Positions 1-11,436 of a stretch of 64,000 nucleotides of DNA are shown one piece after another (within the stretch, counting starts at the first letter, position 1; every line of letters starts with the position of its first letter). Source of the stretch: 67-14 sp020438345 (lineage in GTDB: Bacteria > Actinomycetota > Thermoleophilia > Solirubrobacterales > 70-9); contig CALMSY010000032.1 in the NCBI GenBank assembly GCA_937872475.1, positions 1-64,000 of the forward strand. The letters are read 5' to 3'. The translations under genes were made by a program, and so were the position numbers. The notes below the pieces were generated by a model. That model searched no databases. It was not told the origin of the DNA and saw only the letters and a list, made by a program, of their open reading frames with translations.

Positions 1-598
<598 letters not shown>

Positions 599-824
599 CT
601 AGGGAGTATCCCTATATGTCGACCGGGCTCAACAACGCATTCTTCGGAATGCTCGACGCTGCTCAGTTTTGAGAGACCGCCCAGGCGAATCACGCCTGGT
701 GCGCGCCTCGATGAAGCTTGAAAACCACATAATGGCCAATATGATTGAAATGAATTAAGGGGCCCATTTCGCAAGCGATGGGTCCCCAAGGCGGCCGGAT
801 TATCCTTAGTCCGGCCGACTCACC
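599..824 (+). other. 16S-23S internal transcribed spacer, no tRNA
   Basis: A spacer of about 226 nt. I looked for tRNA-Ile and tRNA-Ala and see neither. It contains a perfect hairpin at 681-699 (arms CCAGGCG and CGCCTGG), a near-perfect stem at about 759-785 built on GGGCCCAT, and another at 792-817 built on CGGCCGGA. The stretch 706-756 is the upstream arm of the 23S processing stem. Confidence 0.9.
706..756 (+). repeat. upstream arm of 23S rRNA processing stem
   Basis: This stretch is almost exactly the reverse complement of 3823-3868 on the far side of the 23S gene. The shared core includes AAGCTTGAAAACCACATAAT. The two arms would pair over more than 40 bp around the 23S transcript, the usual substrate of RNase III in bacterial rRNA maturation. 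Confidence 0.88.
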
Positions 825-3819
<2,995 letters not shown>

Positions 3820-3822
3820 GGA

Positions 3823-3868
3823 TATTTATTTCAATCGGTCATTATGTGGTTTTCAAGCTTTATCGAGG
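3823..3868 (+). repeat. downstream arm of 23S rRNA processing stem
   Basis: Complementary to 706-756 across the whole 23S gene, with a few mismatches and a short bulge (GGCCAAT ATGATT upstream against GACCGATT downstream). This gives a long RNase III-type stem that releases pre-23S from the operon transcript. Confidence 0.88.
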
Positions 3869-3886
3869 CTCATAGTCTCGCAATAT

Positions 3887-4004
3887 TTCCGGTGGCGTAA
3901 TAGCGTGGTGGAAACACCTCTTCCCATTCCGAACAGAGCCGTTAAGCACCACAGCGCCGATGGTACTTGGGGGGCAACCCCCTGGGAGAGTAGGTCGCCG
4001 CCGG
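3887..4004 (+). rRNA. rrf: 5S ribosomal RNA
   Basis: About 118 nt. The 5' arm CCGGTGGC pairs with the 3' arm GCCGCCGG. The core CCATTCCGAACAGAGCCGTTAAG with CCGATGGTACTTGG and GAGAGTAGGTCG is the standard bacterial 5S signature. It sits about 67 nt after 23S, completing the 16S-23S-5S order. Exact ends are good to within a few bases. Confidence 0.96.
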
Positions 4005-4015
4005 TTTTTGAATTG

Positions 4016-4044
4016 AGCCGTCCCGATGAGGGGCGGCTTTCTTA
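4016..4044 (+). terminator. rho-independent terminator of the rRNA operon
   Basis: AGCCGTCCC and GGGGCGGCT form a 9-bp stem (one G-U pair) with a 5-nt loop, followed by TTTCTT. It begins about 12 nt after 5S and closes the rRNA operon. Confidence 0.85.
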
Positions 4045-4167
4045 CTGTAGCTACTGATTTGCCAACCAATTTGCCACCGCGTAGCGCCTCGTTCAGGCGA
4101 CCCGTCGGCCTGAGGAATCTGGATCGGATAGAACGAACCGGGGTGAGGCGCTACCCTGAGTTTCCTC

Positions 4168-5307
4168 TTGACAAATGAAGATCTGGAAGAGGGCATTGAA
4201 GCGATCCGGTTTCTCTCAGAAGAGATCGGACCTCGGCCTTCGGCATCGCCGGAGGAGGCCGCAGCGGGGCTTTACCTGGCCGACCGCTTTCAGAAGTTGG
4301 GTCTGAAGCCGGAAACTGAGGGCTTTCGTAGCGCCAGAAGTTTCGGCCCGGCGTACCTGATCATCTTCGGACTGGCGACGCTGGCATGCTTTGCGAAGCG
4401 GGGTCCGTTTCGGTTCTTGTTGGGTGGAGTAGCTGCCGGGCTCGGGATCGCCGACGGCAGGTTCAGCCGGTTTGGTGCATCGGCATTGACGAAGTGGCGG
4501 CGCAGCAGGAACCTGCACGTATCGATTGAACCATCCGGGCCTGTGGAGCAGACAGTCTGCCTCGTTTCGCACCTTGATTCATCGAGGTCGGGGCTCATGT
4601 TTCATCCCCGGGTCACTCCAGTGCTGGGAAAGTTGGTGGCCGCAACAGGCGCCGCCCTGGTTGTTCAGGGACTGGAACCACTCGTCGGGAGAGGGCCAGG
4701 CCGCTCGCTGGTATTCATGGCGCGAGCACTCTGCGCTCTTGCGTGCGGTCTCGTCCTTGAGCGGGAAGTGCGGGGCCAGAATGTGGCAGGAGCAAATGAC
4801 AATGCTTCCGGTGTGGGTGCCTGTCTGGCTCTCGCAACTTGCCTGACAGCTGAACCGCTTGAACGGACAAGGGTGGTGGTTCTCGCGACTGGAAGCGAAG
4901 AGTCTGGAGTGATTGGGATGTCGGAGTTCCTCAAACGCCACGACACGGAGGAATGGACCTTCATCAACTTTGACGGGGTCAGTGCCGATGCGTCCCTGCG
5001 GGTGCTTTCGAAAGAAGGAGGCCCGCTCGGGGCGGTAGACGCGGATCAGGAACTGCTTCGACTGGCGACCGTGGTAGGCGAGAGGGATCCGGAGCTGAAA
5101 GCAGTTCCACTAGAGCATGGTTCGGGGTTGCCGTATGACGCGACACCGGTCCTGGTTGCCGGGGGTCACGCCATCAGTGTTGTCAATCAGGATGGAGCCA
5201 TTCCTGATTACCACTGGCCATCCGACCGGTTTGATCACGTTTCCCCGGATGCATTCAAGAGGGCTGTGCGGTTCGCCAGGGTTCTGTTAGCTGAAATTGA
5301 CTCCTGA
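4168..5307 (+). CDS. M28-family metallopeptidase
   Basis: A 379-residue protein with the five zinc-site positions of the M28 (aminopeptidase S/Y) family: SHLDSSRSG supplies His and Asp, GANDNASG the bridging Asp, GSEESG the Glu pair, FDGVS an Asp and YHWPSDRFDHV the last His. Two hydrophobic stretches (about residues 60-100 and 140-190) lie between the N-terminus and the bridging Asp, so it may be membrane-associated. The start is TTG; an in-frame stop at 4144 rules out anything much further upstream, and no good ribosome site precedes it, so the start is uncertain. It is alone downstream of the rRNA terminator. The substrate is unknown. Confidence 0.82.
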   Translation: MTNEDLEEGIEAIRFLSEEIGPRPSASPEEAAAGLYLADRFQKLGLKPETEGFRSARSFGPAYLIIFGLATLACFAKRGPFRFLLGGVAAGLGIADGRFSRFGASALTKWRRSRNLHVSIEPSGPVEQTVCLVSHLDSSRSGLMFHPRVTPVLGKLVAATGAALVVQGLEPLVGRGPGRSLVFMARALCALACGLVLEREVRGQNVAGANDNASGVGACLALATCLTAEPLERTRVVVLATGSEESGVIGMSEFLKRHDTEEWTFINFDGVSADASLRVLSKEGGPLGAVDADQELLRLATVVGERDPELKAVPLEHGSGLPYDATPVLVAGGHAISVVNQDGAIPDYHWPSDRFDHVSPDAFKRAVRFARVLLAEIDS

Positions 5308-5516
5308 ACTGAATTGGGCGCCGAAAGACAATAGCGGAAGCAGAGTCGGCTGCCATGGTTTCAGTGAGTTCCGATTCCGAGTGAGTTCCCGATTCCGCGA
5401 CAGGAAGAAGCGAGTGGTCAGCACAGTGGTCAGCACATCTGATGCGGACCGGCCGTGAGGTGAAGCCAGAGGAGTGATGCGGCCAGCTCCCCTTAGCCAG
5501 TTCCGTTTCGGCCGGT
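5308..5516. other. non-coding stretch with two tandem duplications
   Basis: I see no convincing gene here. GTGAGTTCC(C)GATTCCG occurs twice in tandem (5364-5398), and a perfect 12-bp unit GTGGTCAGCACA is doubled at 5414-5437. A minus-strand frame stays open through this stretch and could be the end of a frameshifted gene that begins at 5936. Confidence 0.5.
5364..5437. repeat. two short tandem duplications
   Basis: An imperfect 17/18-bp duplication (5364-5380 and 5381-5398) is followed by a perfect 12-bp duplication (5414-5425 and 5426-5437). Both look like slippage products in a poorly constrained sequence. Confidence 0.75.
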
Positions 5517-5936
5517 TCAGGCTGGCGTGAGCTGGATCCTTGGAGGTCGCAGGGCCTCTGGAAGACGGGAGGTAGGGCGGTGTCTGTGATCAGGAGCATG
5601 TCGGTTTCCGCCGTGGCCTTCGGTTTTGTGTCGGCGTCCGGGCTGGACACCGGGAACGTCATGGTCGGTCCGTTCGCCCCAGCCTGGCAAATCCACCCGG
5701 CTGCGCCCGGGCCGACAGAGCTTGCGATGACGGCGGTGCTTCTGCGGGAGGCTGCGCCGTCCCTCGGAGAAAGTCACTGCAGGAGAGCTGGTTGTGGTGG
5801 TCTTGCGGCGTTTCGGTCCGACCGGGTCGGGGTATTCGAGGCCATACTCGCCGAGAGTGACGAACTCGATAACCAGATCAATTGCGTCTGCCGCCCGGGC
5901 CGCTACCCGGCTTTTGGTCTTCTTCTGCACGAACAT
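5517..5936 (-). CDS. candidate SOS-regulated small protein, possibly frameshifted
   Basis: The frame starts MFVQKKTKSRVAARA and contains an aliphatic stretch, IDLVIEFVTLGEYGLEY. The first 60 or so codons have the G/C-rich third positions of a real gene here. After about 5760 the composition becomes Arg/His/Pro rich, and a better coding pattern continues in the neighbouring frame (DGAASRRSTAVIASSVGPG...) to about 5300, which suggests a frameshift or sequencing error. A perfect LexA box overlaps the start codon, and TACATT (plus-strand 5945-5950) lies 8 nt upstream, the spacing seen before other apparently leaderless genes here. It lies directly downstream of dnaE2 on the same strand. I do not recognise the family. 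The alternative is chance open frame or a gene remnant. Confidence 0.45.
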   Translation of the reverse strand: MFVQKKTKSRVAARAADAIDLVIEFVTLGEYGLEYPDPVGPKRRKTTTTSSPAVTFSEGRRSLPQKHRRHRKLCRPGRSRVDLPGWGERTDHDVPGVQPGRRHKTEGHGGNRHAPDHRHRPTSRLPEALRPPRIQLTPA

Positions 5937-5943
5937 AGGTTCG
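5930..5943. promoter_or_regulatory. LexA (SOS) box, perfect
   Basis: CGAACATAGGTTCG matches the Gram-positive/actinobacterial SOS consensus CGAAC-N4-GTTCG at every fixed position. It covers the start codon of the minus-strand frame at 5936 and adjoins its probable -10 element. Confidence 0.8.
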
Positions 5944-5966
5944 TAATGTACGCGCCGCTTCGGACA

Positions 5967-5980
5967 CGAACATGTGTTTG
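5967..5980. promoter_or_regulatory. LexA-like box, one mismatch
   Basis: CGAACATGTGTTTG differs from CGAAC-N4-GTTCG at one position. It lies 23 nt beyond the perfect box, upstream of the minus-strand candidate gene. Confidence 0.6.
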
Positions 5981-6064
5981 CAAGGTTTCGTGCATTGTGG
6001 CTGGGAAACGCAATGTCAGAGCCAAATGGAAATTCGGTGTTTCGCTCCTTGAGGAGCCTTGGGA

Positions 6065-6078
6065 CGAACGTGCGTTTG
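6065..6078. promoter_or_regulatory. LexA-like box, one mismatch
   Basis: CGAACGTGCGTTTG has the same single departure from consensus as the box at 5967. It lies 34 nt after the dnaE2 stop, between dnaE2 and the minus-strand candidate gene. Confidence 0.55.
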
Positions 6079-6112
6079 TCTCTTGCCCGGAGTTTGGGGG
6101 AACTTTCTGCTT

Positions 6113-9100
6113 CTATCGTCCACGTCTGCCGAAGTTGAAGCCGGTGGGTGCTATGGCCTTGAACCGAGGGTTGGGTGGATGGATCTCGGAGAGGTGACGA
6201 ACGACCAGGTTCACGACCCCCTGGCTTGTTTCGATTCGGCCCCGTGCCCGGACCAGCGTGGCGGTCCGGACCACCAGACGGTGGCGCTTTGCGACAGACG
6301 GAGGGAGGATCAGGTTGAGGGTGCCGTGCTCGTCCTCGATCAGGATGAAGATCACTCCATTGGCGGTCTCCGGACGTTGCCTGGCTACCTGTAGGCCGGC
6401 TACTTCCACCCAGGACCGGTCCGGCCGGGCGGAGGCATAGGTGGTCGGCAGTACCACGTCCGGGATCTGACAGCGGGCCAGGGCCATCGGATGCCCTTCG
6501 AGAGTCATGCCTGTCGATCCGTATTCCGCCTGGACCCTGTCCCAGCCCTGTGGCTCTGCGAGGTCGGGGGTCTGCTCCGAAGGGAAGGGAAGGGCGAGCT
6601 GTCTGCCAACGGCGCTACGGCGGCGATCCGGAGTCAGACCCACGCTCCACAGCCCGGCCACCCGGTCGCCCCGGGGAAGGGACCGCAGCGCTCCGGCCCA
6701 GGCGAGCTGCTCCAGGTCAGTCCGCTGCAGGGGCAGACGCGAGGTCAGATCACCGAGATCACAGAACTTTCCGGCCTGCTCACGTTCCTCGACCAGTTTC
6801 TCCATCTCGTTCGTCGTCACCCCTTTGACGTAACCGAGGCCGATCCGTACGGCCGGCTGCTGATCGCTCTGTTCCGTCCATTCGGTCACGCATTCGACCC
6901 GGCTGTGATTGAGGTCGGGCGGCAGGACTTCGACTCCTGTCCTTTTTGCTTCCTGAACCAGTGAATCGGGTGGGTAGAAGCCCATCGGCTGTTCGTTCAG
7001 CAGCGAAGACAGAAACTCCGGCGCGTAGTAGTGCTTGAGCCAGGAGGACTGGTAGGCAAGCAGGCCAAAAGCCGCCGAATGCGCCTTGGGGAAACCGAAA
7101 CCGGAAAAGCCGATGATCTGATTGAAGATCTCCTCGGCCACATCCCGCGCCACGCCATTCCCTGTGGCTCCCCGGATAAAGCTCTGATGATGGGATTCCA
7201 GCGACTGGCGGGAACGCTTGCGGCTCATCGCCCGGCGCAGAGATTCGGCTTCCGAGGAACTGAATCCGGCCACATGCATGGCGACTTCGATCACCTGCTC
7301 CTGGAAGATGATCACGCCATGAGTTTCGTCCAGCACCGGCCGCAGCAGATCATGAGCGAAGGGGACCTCATAGCCCGGGTCTTCGCGCAGTCTGCGGCGT
7401 CGCTCCACATACGGATGTACCGCCCCTCCCTGGATCGGACCGGGACGGATCAGCGCGACCTGGATGGTCAGGTCATCGATGTTCTCGGGCTTCATCCGGG
7501 GCAGCATCTGCATCTGGGCCCGGCTTTCGATCTGGAAGACACCGGTTGTCTCTGCCCGCTGAATCATCGAATACACCTCGTGGTCATCTAGTTCGATCCG
7601 GCTCAGATCCAGGGTCTCTCCGCGGGCCCGATGGATTTCATCGATGGTCTTCTCGACCGCGGAGAGCATTCCGAGGCCGAGCAGGTCGATCTTGAGGAAA
7701 CCCGCGTCCTGGCAGGAATCCTTGTCCCACTGGACGATCTGCCGCCCTTCCATCGCGGCCGGCACAACCGGACAGATCTCGATCAGGGGCCGGGTCGCAA
7801 TCACCATTCCGCCTGAATGCTGGGAGGCATGACGAGGCAGGCCGCGGGCGTCACGGGCAAGCCGGGTCAGATGCTTCCAGGCCGCTGAATGGGCGCGCCC
7901 GGAACCGATTGCATGGGCCAGGTCGCGTTCGAAATCATCCGAGCCACTGTGGAAATCAACCGCCCGGGCGGCCCGCTCGATCTCGGTCTGCGGAATGTCG
8001 AGCACCTTGCCGAAGTCGCGGATTGCCCCCCGTGAGCGGTAGGTGGGGAATGCAGCGACCAGGGCGGAACGGTCGTGACCGTAGCGGTGATGGATGCGGG
8101 GGATCAGTCGTTCGCGGATGTCACGGGGGAAGTCGAGGTCGATGTCGGGGATCGCCGTCACTTCCTCGTTGAGAAAACGGCCGGGGAAGAGATCCGCCTT
8201 GACCGGGTCGATGTGAGAGAGGCCGGTCAGGTAGCAGACGATCGAACTGACGCTGGACCCCCGGCCGCGGCCGGGCGGAAGCACGCCCCGTGCGGATGAG
8301 GGTCCACGGACCTCGAGCGCCACCTCCCGGGCCAGTTCGAGCAGGTCATGGTGAAGCAGGAAGAACCCTGCGAGTCCCAGCCCGCTGATGATCTTCAATT
8401 CGTTCTCCAGCCTTGTGACCGCATCGGCTTCCTGCGGTGTGCCCCGGTAGCGCTCGGTCATGCGGGACTGGCAGAGGGCGGCGAGGTCACGGTCAGCGGC
8501 CGGGTCGCCCTGCTGCGGGTAGCGGTAACCGAGCTCGTGTTCCAGGTCGAACCGGAGCCGCTCGGCCAGATGTTCAGTTTCGGCCACTGCCTCGGGGTAG
8601 TCGGCAAAACGGACCGCCATCTGGCCGGGGGAAGCCAGGCTGGAGGTCGAGTTACCCCGCCGGTAAGGCTCCGAGCCGGCCAGACTGCTCCCCAGTCGGA
8701 CCGCGACCAGGGCGTCCTGCAAATGGGCTCTCCCGCTTTCGTGGCTATGGACGTTGCCGGTCGCTACCAGACCGAGGCCGAGGCTCCGGGCCAGACCAGC
8801 CAGCCAGCGGTTCCGGGCATGGTCATGGCGCCAGTAAGGGCGCTGGATCTCGATCCGCAGGTTCTCCGGTCCGAACCACCTTCTGAGCCGGCGGGTCAGG
8901 TGTTCACCGCGGGCCAGATCCCCATCGGCCCAGACGGCTGGAATCAGTCCTTGCCGGGCACAGCCAGTCAGGCAAACCAGCCCTCCGGCCCGGTCGGCCA
9001 GCTCACCCAGCGGCAGTCGGGGGCCGGCCAGGCTGCGGTCCGGGGTGTCCCTGGTGCGGGCATGTGCGATGGTTAGGAGCCGGCAGAGGTTGTGGTAGCC

Positions 9101-9358
9101 GGTCTTGCTTTCGGCCAGCAGGGTCAAATGGAAGCTGCGTCCGCGTTCCTCGACCGTTAGTTCGGCACCCGTGATCGGTCGCAACCCGGCGCCTTTGCAT
9201 GCCACGGCGAACTCCATTGACCCCCAGATCCCGTCGTGGTCGGTGAGTGCCAGGGCGGGGTAGCCCAGCTCTGCCGCCCGGGTGGCCAGATCCAGCGGCG
9301 AGGAAGCCCCGTCCAGAAACGAGAAGGAAGAGTGGCAATGGAGTTCGACATAGGCCAT
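6113..9358 (-). CDS. dnaE2: error-prone DNA polymerase III alpha subunit DnaE2 (ImuC)
   Basis: A 1,081-residue C-family polymerase that carries out SOS translesion synthesis with ImuB. It has an N-terminal PHP domain (HCHSSFSFLDGAS, ALTDHDG) and the palm aspartates in PDIDLDFPRDIRERL, with HSGGMV and RRAMSRKR in conserved order. It ends with an OB-fold and the tail GFNFGRRGR, close to that of DnaE2 proteins. The length suits DnaE2 better than the longer DnaE1. I start at the ATG at 9358 (MAYVELHCHSS); an upstream GTG at 9394 would add 12 residues that do not resemble the family. It is the third gene of the imuB cassette, with an 18-bp tandem repeat just upstream. Confidence 0.95.
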   Translation of the reverse strand: MAYVELHCHSSFSFLDGASSPLDLATRAAELGYPALALTDHDGIWGSMEFAVACKGAGLRPITGAELTVEERGRSFHLTLLAESKTGYHNLCRLLTIAHARTRDTPDRSLAGPRLPLGELADRAGGLVCLTGCARQGLIPAVWADGDLARGEHLTRRLRRWFGPENLRIEIQRPYWRHDHARNRWLAGLARSLGLGLVATGNVHSHESGRAHLQDALVAVRLGSSLAGSEPYRRGNSTSSLASPGQMAVRFADYPEAVAETEHLAERLRFDLEHELGYRYPQQGDPAADRDLAALCQSRMTERYRGTPQEADAVTRLENELKIISGLGLAGFFLLHHDLLELAREVALEVRGPSSARGVLPPGRGRGSSVSSIVCYLTGLSHIDPVKADLFPGRFLNEEVTAIPDIDLDFPRDIRERLIPRIHHRYGHDRSALVAAFPTYRSRGAIRDFGKVLDIPQTEIERAARAVDFHSGSDDFERDLAHAIGSGRAHSAAWKHLTRLARDARGLPRHASQHSGGMVIATRPLIEICPVVPAAMEGRQIVQWDKDSCQDAGFLKIDLLGLGMLSAVEKTIDEIHRARGETLDLSRIELDDHEVYSMIQRAETTGVFQIESRAQMQMLPRMKPENIDDLTIQVALIRPGPIQGGAVHPYVERRRRLREDPGYEVPFAHDLLRPVLDETHGVIIFQEQVIEVAMHVAGFSSSEAESLRRAMSRKRSRQSLESHHQSFIRGATGNGVARDVAEEIFNQIIGFSGFGFPKAHSAAFGLLAYQSSWLKHYYAPEFLSSLLNEQPMGFYPPDSLVQEAKRTGVEVLPPDLNHSRVECVTEWTEQSDQQPAVRIGLGYVKGVTTNEMEKLVEEREQAGKFCDLGDLTSRLPLQRTDLEQLAWAGALRSLPRGDRVAGLWSVGLTPDRRRSAVGRQLALPFPSEQTPDLAEPQGWDRVQAEYGSTGMTLEGHPMALARCQIPDVVLPTTYASARPDRSWVEVAGLQVARQRPETANGVIFILIEDEHGTLNLILPPSVAKRHRLVVRTATLVRARGRIETSQGVVNLVVRHLSEIHPPNPRFKAIAPTGFNFGRRGR

Positions 9359-9394
9359 GTCAACCCCGGATCCCGTCAGAAAACCGGGTTCCAC

Positions 9395-9467
9395 ACAAAC
9401 TCGTGGTTTCGAACAAACTCGTGGTTTCGAACAAACTCGTGGTTTCGCGCAAACCCGGGATTCCGCG
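9395..9467. repeat. tandem 18-bp repeats upstream of dnaE2
   Basis: The unit ACAAACTCGTGGTTTCGA occurs at 9395-9412 and 9413-9430, again at 9431-9448 with only the last base changed, and as a diverged fourth copy at 9449-9466. The array starts 37 bp upstream of the dnaE2 ATG, in the gap after the DUF6504-like gene. Each junction contains TTCGAA. It is not a CRISPR, as there are no spacers. Confidence 0.9.
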
Positions 9468-9516
9468 AGATTGAGAAATCGGCCATATAGCGCTCCTTTT
9501 CACAACCTCGATGGGG

Positions 9517-9789
9517 TCAGGCCCGCTGGGCAAACCAGTGACCGGAGGGAAAGGCACAAAAAAGAGTCAGGTCGCGACCATCGATCAGGACCACCTCGAA
9601 ATACCAGCGACTGACCGGGGCGGCAGTCCACCAGCCGTCCTCGACGATCCACTCCTCACGGACCTGAACCACATCGATGTTCTCGACCTGAACCGGGGCA
9701 TTGCCGGAATTGGTGACGACATCGACCGGGCGAGGCTCGTAGAGACGGGTTGGCCGGGCAGCGGAAGCGGCAATAGTTGCTCTTCTCAC
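9517..9789 (-). CDS. small DUF6504-like protein of the SOS mutagenesis cassette
   Basis: A 90-residue protein with a beta-rich, Trp-rich pattern: EEWIVEDGWWTAAPVSRWYFEVVL followed by GRDLTLF. It resembles the small proteins (DUF6504 type) found between imuB and dnaE2 in actinobacteria, and here it occupies that position: 4 nt after the imuB stop, with dnaE2 downstream. It is presumably co-transcribed and SOS-induced. The function is unknown; an accessory role in the ImuB-DnaE2 mutasome is inference from position. The family assignment is from memory of the pattern. Confidence 0.75.
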   Translation of the reverse strand: MRRATIAASAARPTRLYEPRPVDVVTNSGNAPVQVENIDVVQVREEWIVEDGWWTAAPVSRWYFEVVLIDGRDLTLFCAFPSGHWFAQRA

Positions 9790-9793
9790 CGGT

Positions 9794-11017
9794 TCACTCC
9801 GGACTGTAGGGGGTCAGCAGCATGCGCCGTTCGGGCAGGCGCGACTCCGGCTCCGTCTCGAGGATCCGCATCAGCCCGCTCTCGCCGACCGTGGCCCGGA
9901 CCTGCCGGGCCGCCTCGCTGAGGCGCCGACGCCGGGTTTCGCCGGGACGGTTGATCACCTCAAGCTGTTCGACTGTCTGCGGCCCCGCCTCCAGCAACCG
10001 CAGACCCAGCTTCCCGGCCGGACGTGGCAGTTGATCGAGGGCGGGCTGGAGCAACATGCGCAGGATCAGGGCCGAAGAGGTGGGCTGTCGAGGTGAGACC
10101 TGACGGGTCCAGCTGCCGCCGCCGAGCAACTGCGCTTCCACCATCAGGGACCTGACGCTGGTCCCTGAAGCCCTGAGCCGGACCGCGAGCCGGTCACAGA
10201 GGATCGTCAGCCCTCCTTCGAGATGGCTTCCGGTCGCCGCTTCCGGGAGTTCAAGCCACTCCTCGACCTTCTCGTATGGCGGGCGGGGCCGAAGTGGTCC
10301 TTCCTGGCCTGTCGCGAGGTCACGGGCGGCAAGGCCGATGTTCCCGAACCGGTCGGCAATCGCATCGGTCGGCAGTGCGGCGAGGTCACCAAGGGTCTTC
10401 AGACCGAGCTTGCGCATGGCTTCCAGCATGCGGCGACCTTCCGGGGCGGAACCGGGCAGACGGTCGAGCAGAATGCCGACCGGCAAGGTGGAAAGAAAGC
10501 CGGCCAGTTCTTCCGGGGGCAGGATCCGGTGAAGAGCTGCCTCATTCCTTCCACCGATGCCGACAGGCTGATCTCCGGCCAGGGCCAGGGCAGCGAGACG
10601 GGTGGGGGAGGCGGCGGTGAGAAAAGCGGGACCGAGCTTCCGTCCGATCGCATCCAGCACGCCTTCGAGGCCACCGTGGAGTCTTTCGATTCCGGCGGCT
10701 TCAAGGAACGCTTCGCCATCGGCCTCCGATTCAACGCTCGCACCAATCGATTCGAGCCGGCCGATAACCGCCTCCCAGATGCCGGCAGCCCGGGCCGGAT
10801 CGGGGGTGATCATGCTCAAGCCGGGGCAGATGTCAACCGCTTCTCCAAGCCCCATACCCGGCCTGACTCCGAGCCGGTGTGCGGCTGGCGAAACCTCACC
10901 GGTGACCTGTGCTCCATCATGCTGGGGAGCAAGGGCAATCGGCTCCAGAAGGCGGTTCTGGTCCTTTTCCAAAGCGGCTCTGAGGCCCAGGAGGGGGAGG
11001 ATGACGCAAACGATCAT
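9794..11017 (-). CDS. imuB: ImuB, catalytically inactive Y-family polymerase homologue
   Basis: A 407-residue Y-family-like protein. The little-finger and helix-hairpin-helix regions are recognisable (LRKLGLKTLGDLAALPTDAI), as is GEVSPAAHRLGVRPGM near the N-terminus. The catalytic Asp-x-Asp of true Pol IV is absent: the N-terminus reads MIVCVILPLLGLRAALE. This is the ImuB signature; ImuB links DnaE2 to the beta clamp during SOS mutagenesis. The ATG at 11017 lies 3 nt from a perfect LexA box, so the transcript may be leaderless. It is the first gene of imuB, DUF6504-like gene, dnaE2. No imuA is adjacent. Confidence 0.92.
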   Translation of the reverse strand: MIVCVILPLLGLRAALEKDQNRLLEPIALAPQHDGAQVTGEVSPAAHRLGVRPGMGLGEAVDICPGLSMITPDPARAAGIWEAVIGRLESIGASVESEADGEAFLEAAGIERLHGGLEGVLDAIGRKLGPAFLTAASPTRLAALALAGDQPVGIGGRNEAALHRILPPEELAGFLSTLPVGILLDRLPGSAPEGRRMLEAMRKLGLKTLGDLAALPTDAIADRFGNIGLAARDLATGQEGPLRPRPPYEKVEEWLELPEAATGSHLEGGLTILCDRLAVRLRASGTSVRSLMVEAQLLGGGSWTRQVSPRQPTSSALILRMLLQPALDQLPRPAGKLGLRLLEAGPQTVEQLEVINRPGETRRRRLSEAARQVRATVGESGLMRILETEPESRLPERRMLLTPYSPE

Positions 11018-11020
11018 ATA

Positions 11021-11034
11021 CGAACGTATGTTCG
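11021..11034. promoter_or_regulatory. LexA (SOS) box controlling imuB
   Basis: CGAACGTATGTTCG is a perfect CGAAC-N4-GTTCG match. On the minus strand TTGACC (plus 11052-11057) and GAACAT, 18 nt apart, could be the -35 and -10 of imuB, with the box overlapping the -10. It lies between the divergent imuB and the gene at 11098, so it could influence both. Confidence 0.88.
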
Positions 11035-11097
11035 CATATCCGGACAGGTCCGGTCAAGACATAATCTTTCTGAAACGGTTTCGAAGGAAGGATCGGC

Positions 11098-11436
11098 ATG
11101 GCAAAGCGGGAGGGCTACCAATGTGACTGGTGCGGAACAGATCTGGAAGAGGACCAGGGCTACCGTCTGCTTTGGCCCGACAAGAGCCTCGGCACCGCCT
11201 TCTGCCGTCTGGAGCACGTCGTTCCCTTCCTGATGCAGAAAGACCAGTGGCACATCTGGTCCGGAGTTGAAGTCCCTGAGGGTGCTCCTTCAGCTTCCAC
11301 TGCCACTGGCAATGAGCTGGGCGATAACGCCCTCTATCTGGTTCATCATCGGGGAGAGCACCGTATCCCCGACAGTTTCGAAAGCAAGGAAGCCCTGCTC
11401 GAATGGGCCAGGGGCGGCGGCCATTTTGCCCCCTGA
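11098..11436 (+). CDS. small predicted zinc-binding protein
   Basis: A 112-residue protein starting MAKREGYQCDWCG. The CDWC pair and the downstream FCRLEHV (Cys and His) could form a treble-clef-like zinc site. The rest has WPDKSLGTAF and VHHRGEHRIPDSF without a recognised domain. A site close to GAAGGAAGG precedes the ATG, and CATAAT (11060-11065) is a plausible -10. It is transcribed divergently from imuB, 80 bp away, with the LexA box between them; whether it is SOS-controlled is open. Function unknown. Confidence 0.8.
   Translation: MAKREGYQCDWCGTDLEEDQGYRLLWPDKSLGTAFCRLEHVVPFLMQKDQWHIWSGVEVPEGAPSASTATGNELGDNALYLVHHRGEHRIPDSFESKEALLEWARGGGHFAP

Noticed and set aside
599..824. tRNA-Ile or tRNA-Ala in the 16S-23S spacer
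   Set aside because: No cloverleaf, TTC-loop or anticodon arm could be built.
5580..6197. 205-residue plus-strand frame between the peptidase gene and dnaE2
   Set aside because: It runs into the dnaE2 3' end, has no homology-like features or ribosome site, and its start coincides with the minus-strand candidate.
8348..9076. 242-residue plus-strand frame opposite dnaE2
   Set aside because: It is antisense to the PHP and palm domains and has no features of its own.
9395..9448. LexA boxes inside the 18-bp repeats
   Set aside because: CGAAC and GTTTCG occur, but the spacing (9 nt between arms) does not fit the 4-nt LexA spacer.
9395..9467. CRISPR array
   Set aside because: Repeats are directly joined, without spacers, and no cas genes are near.
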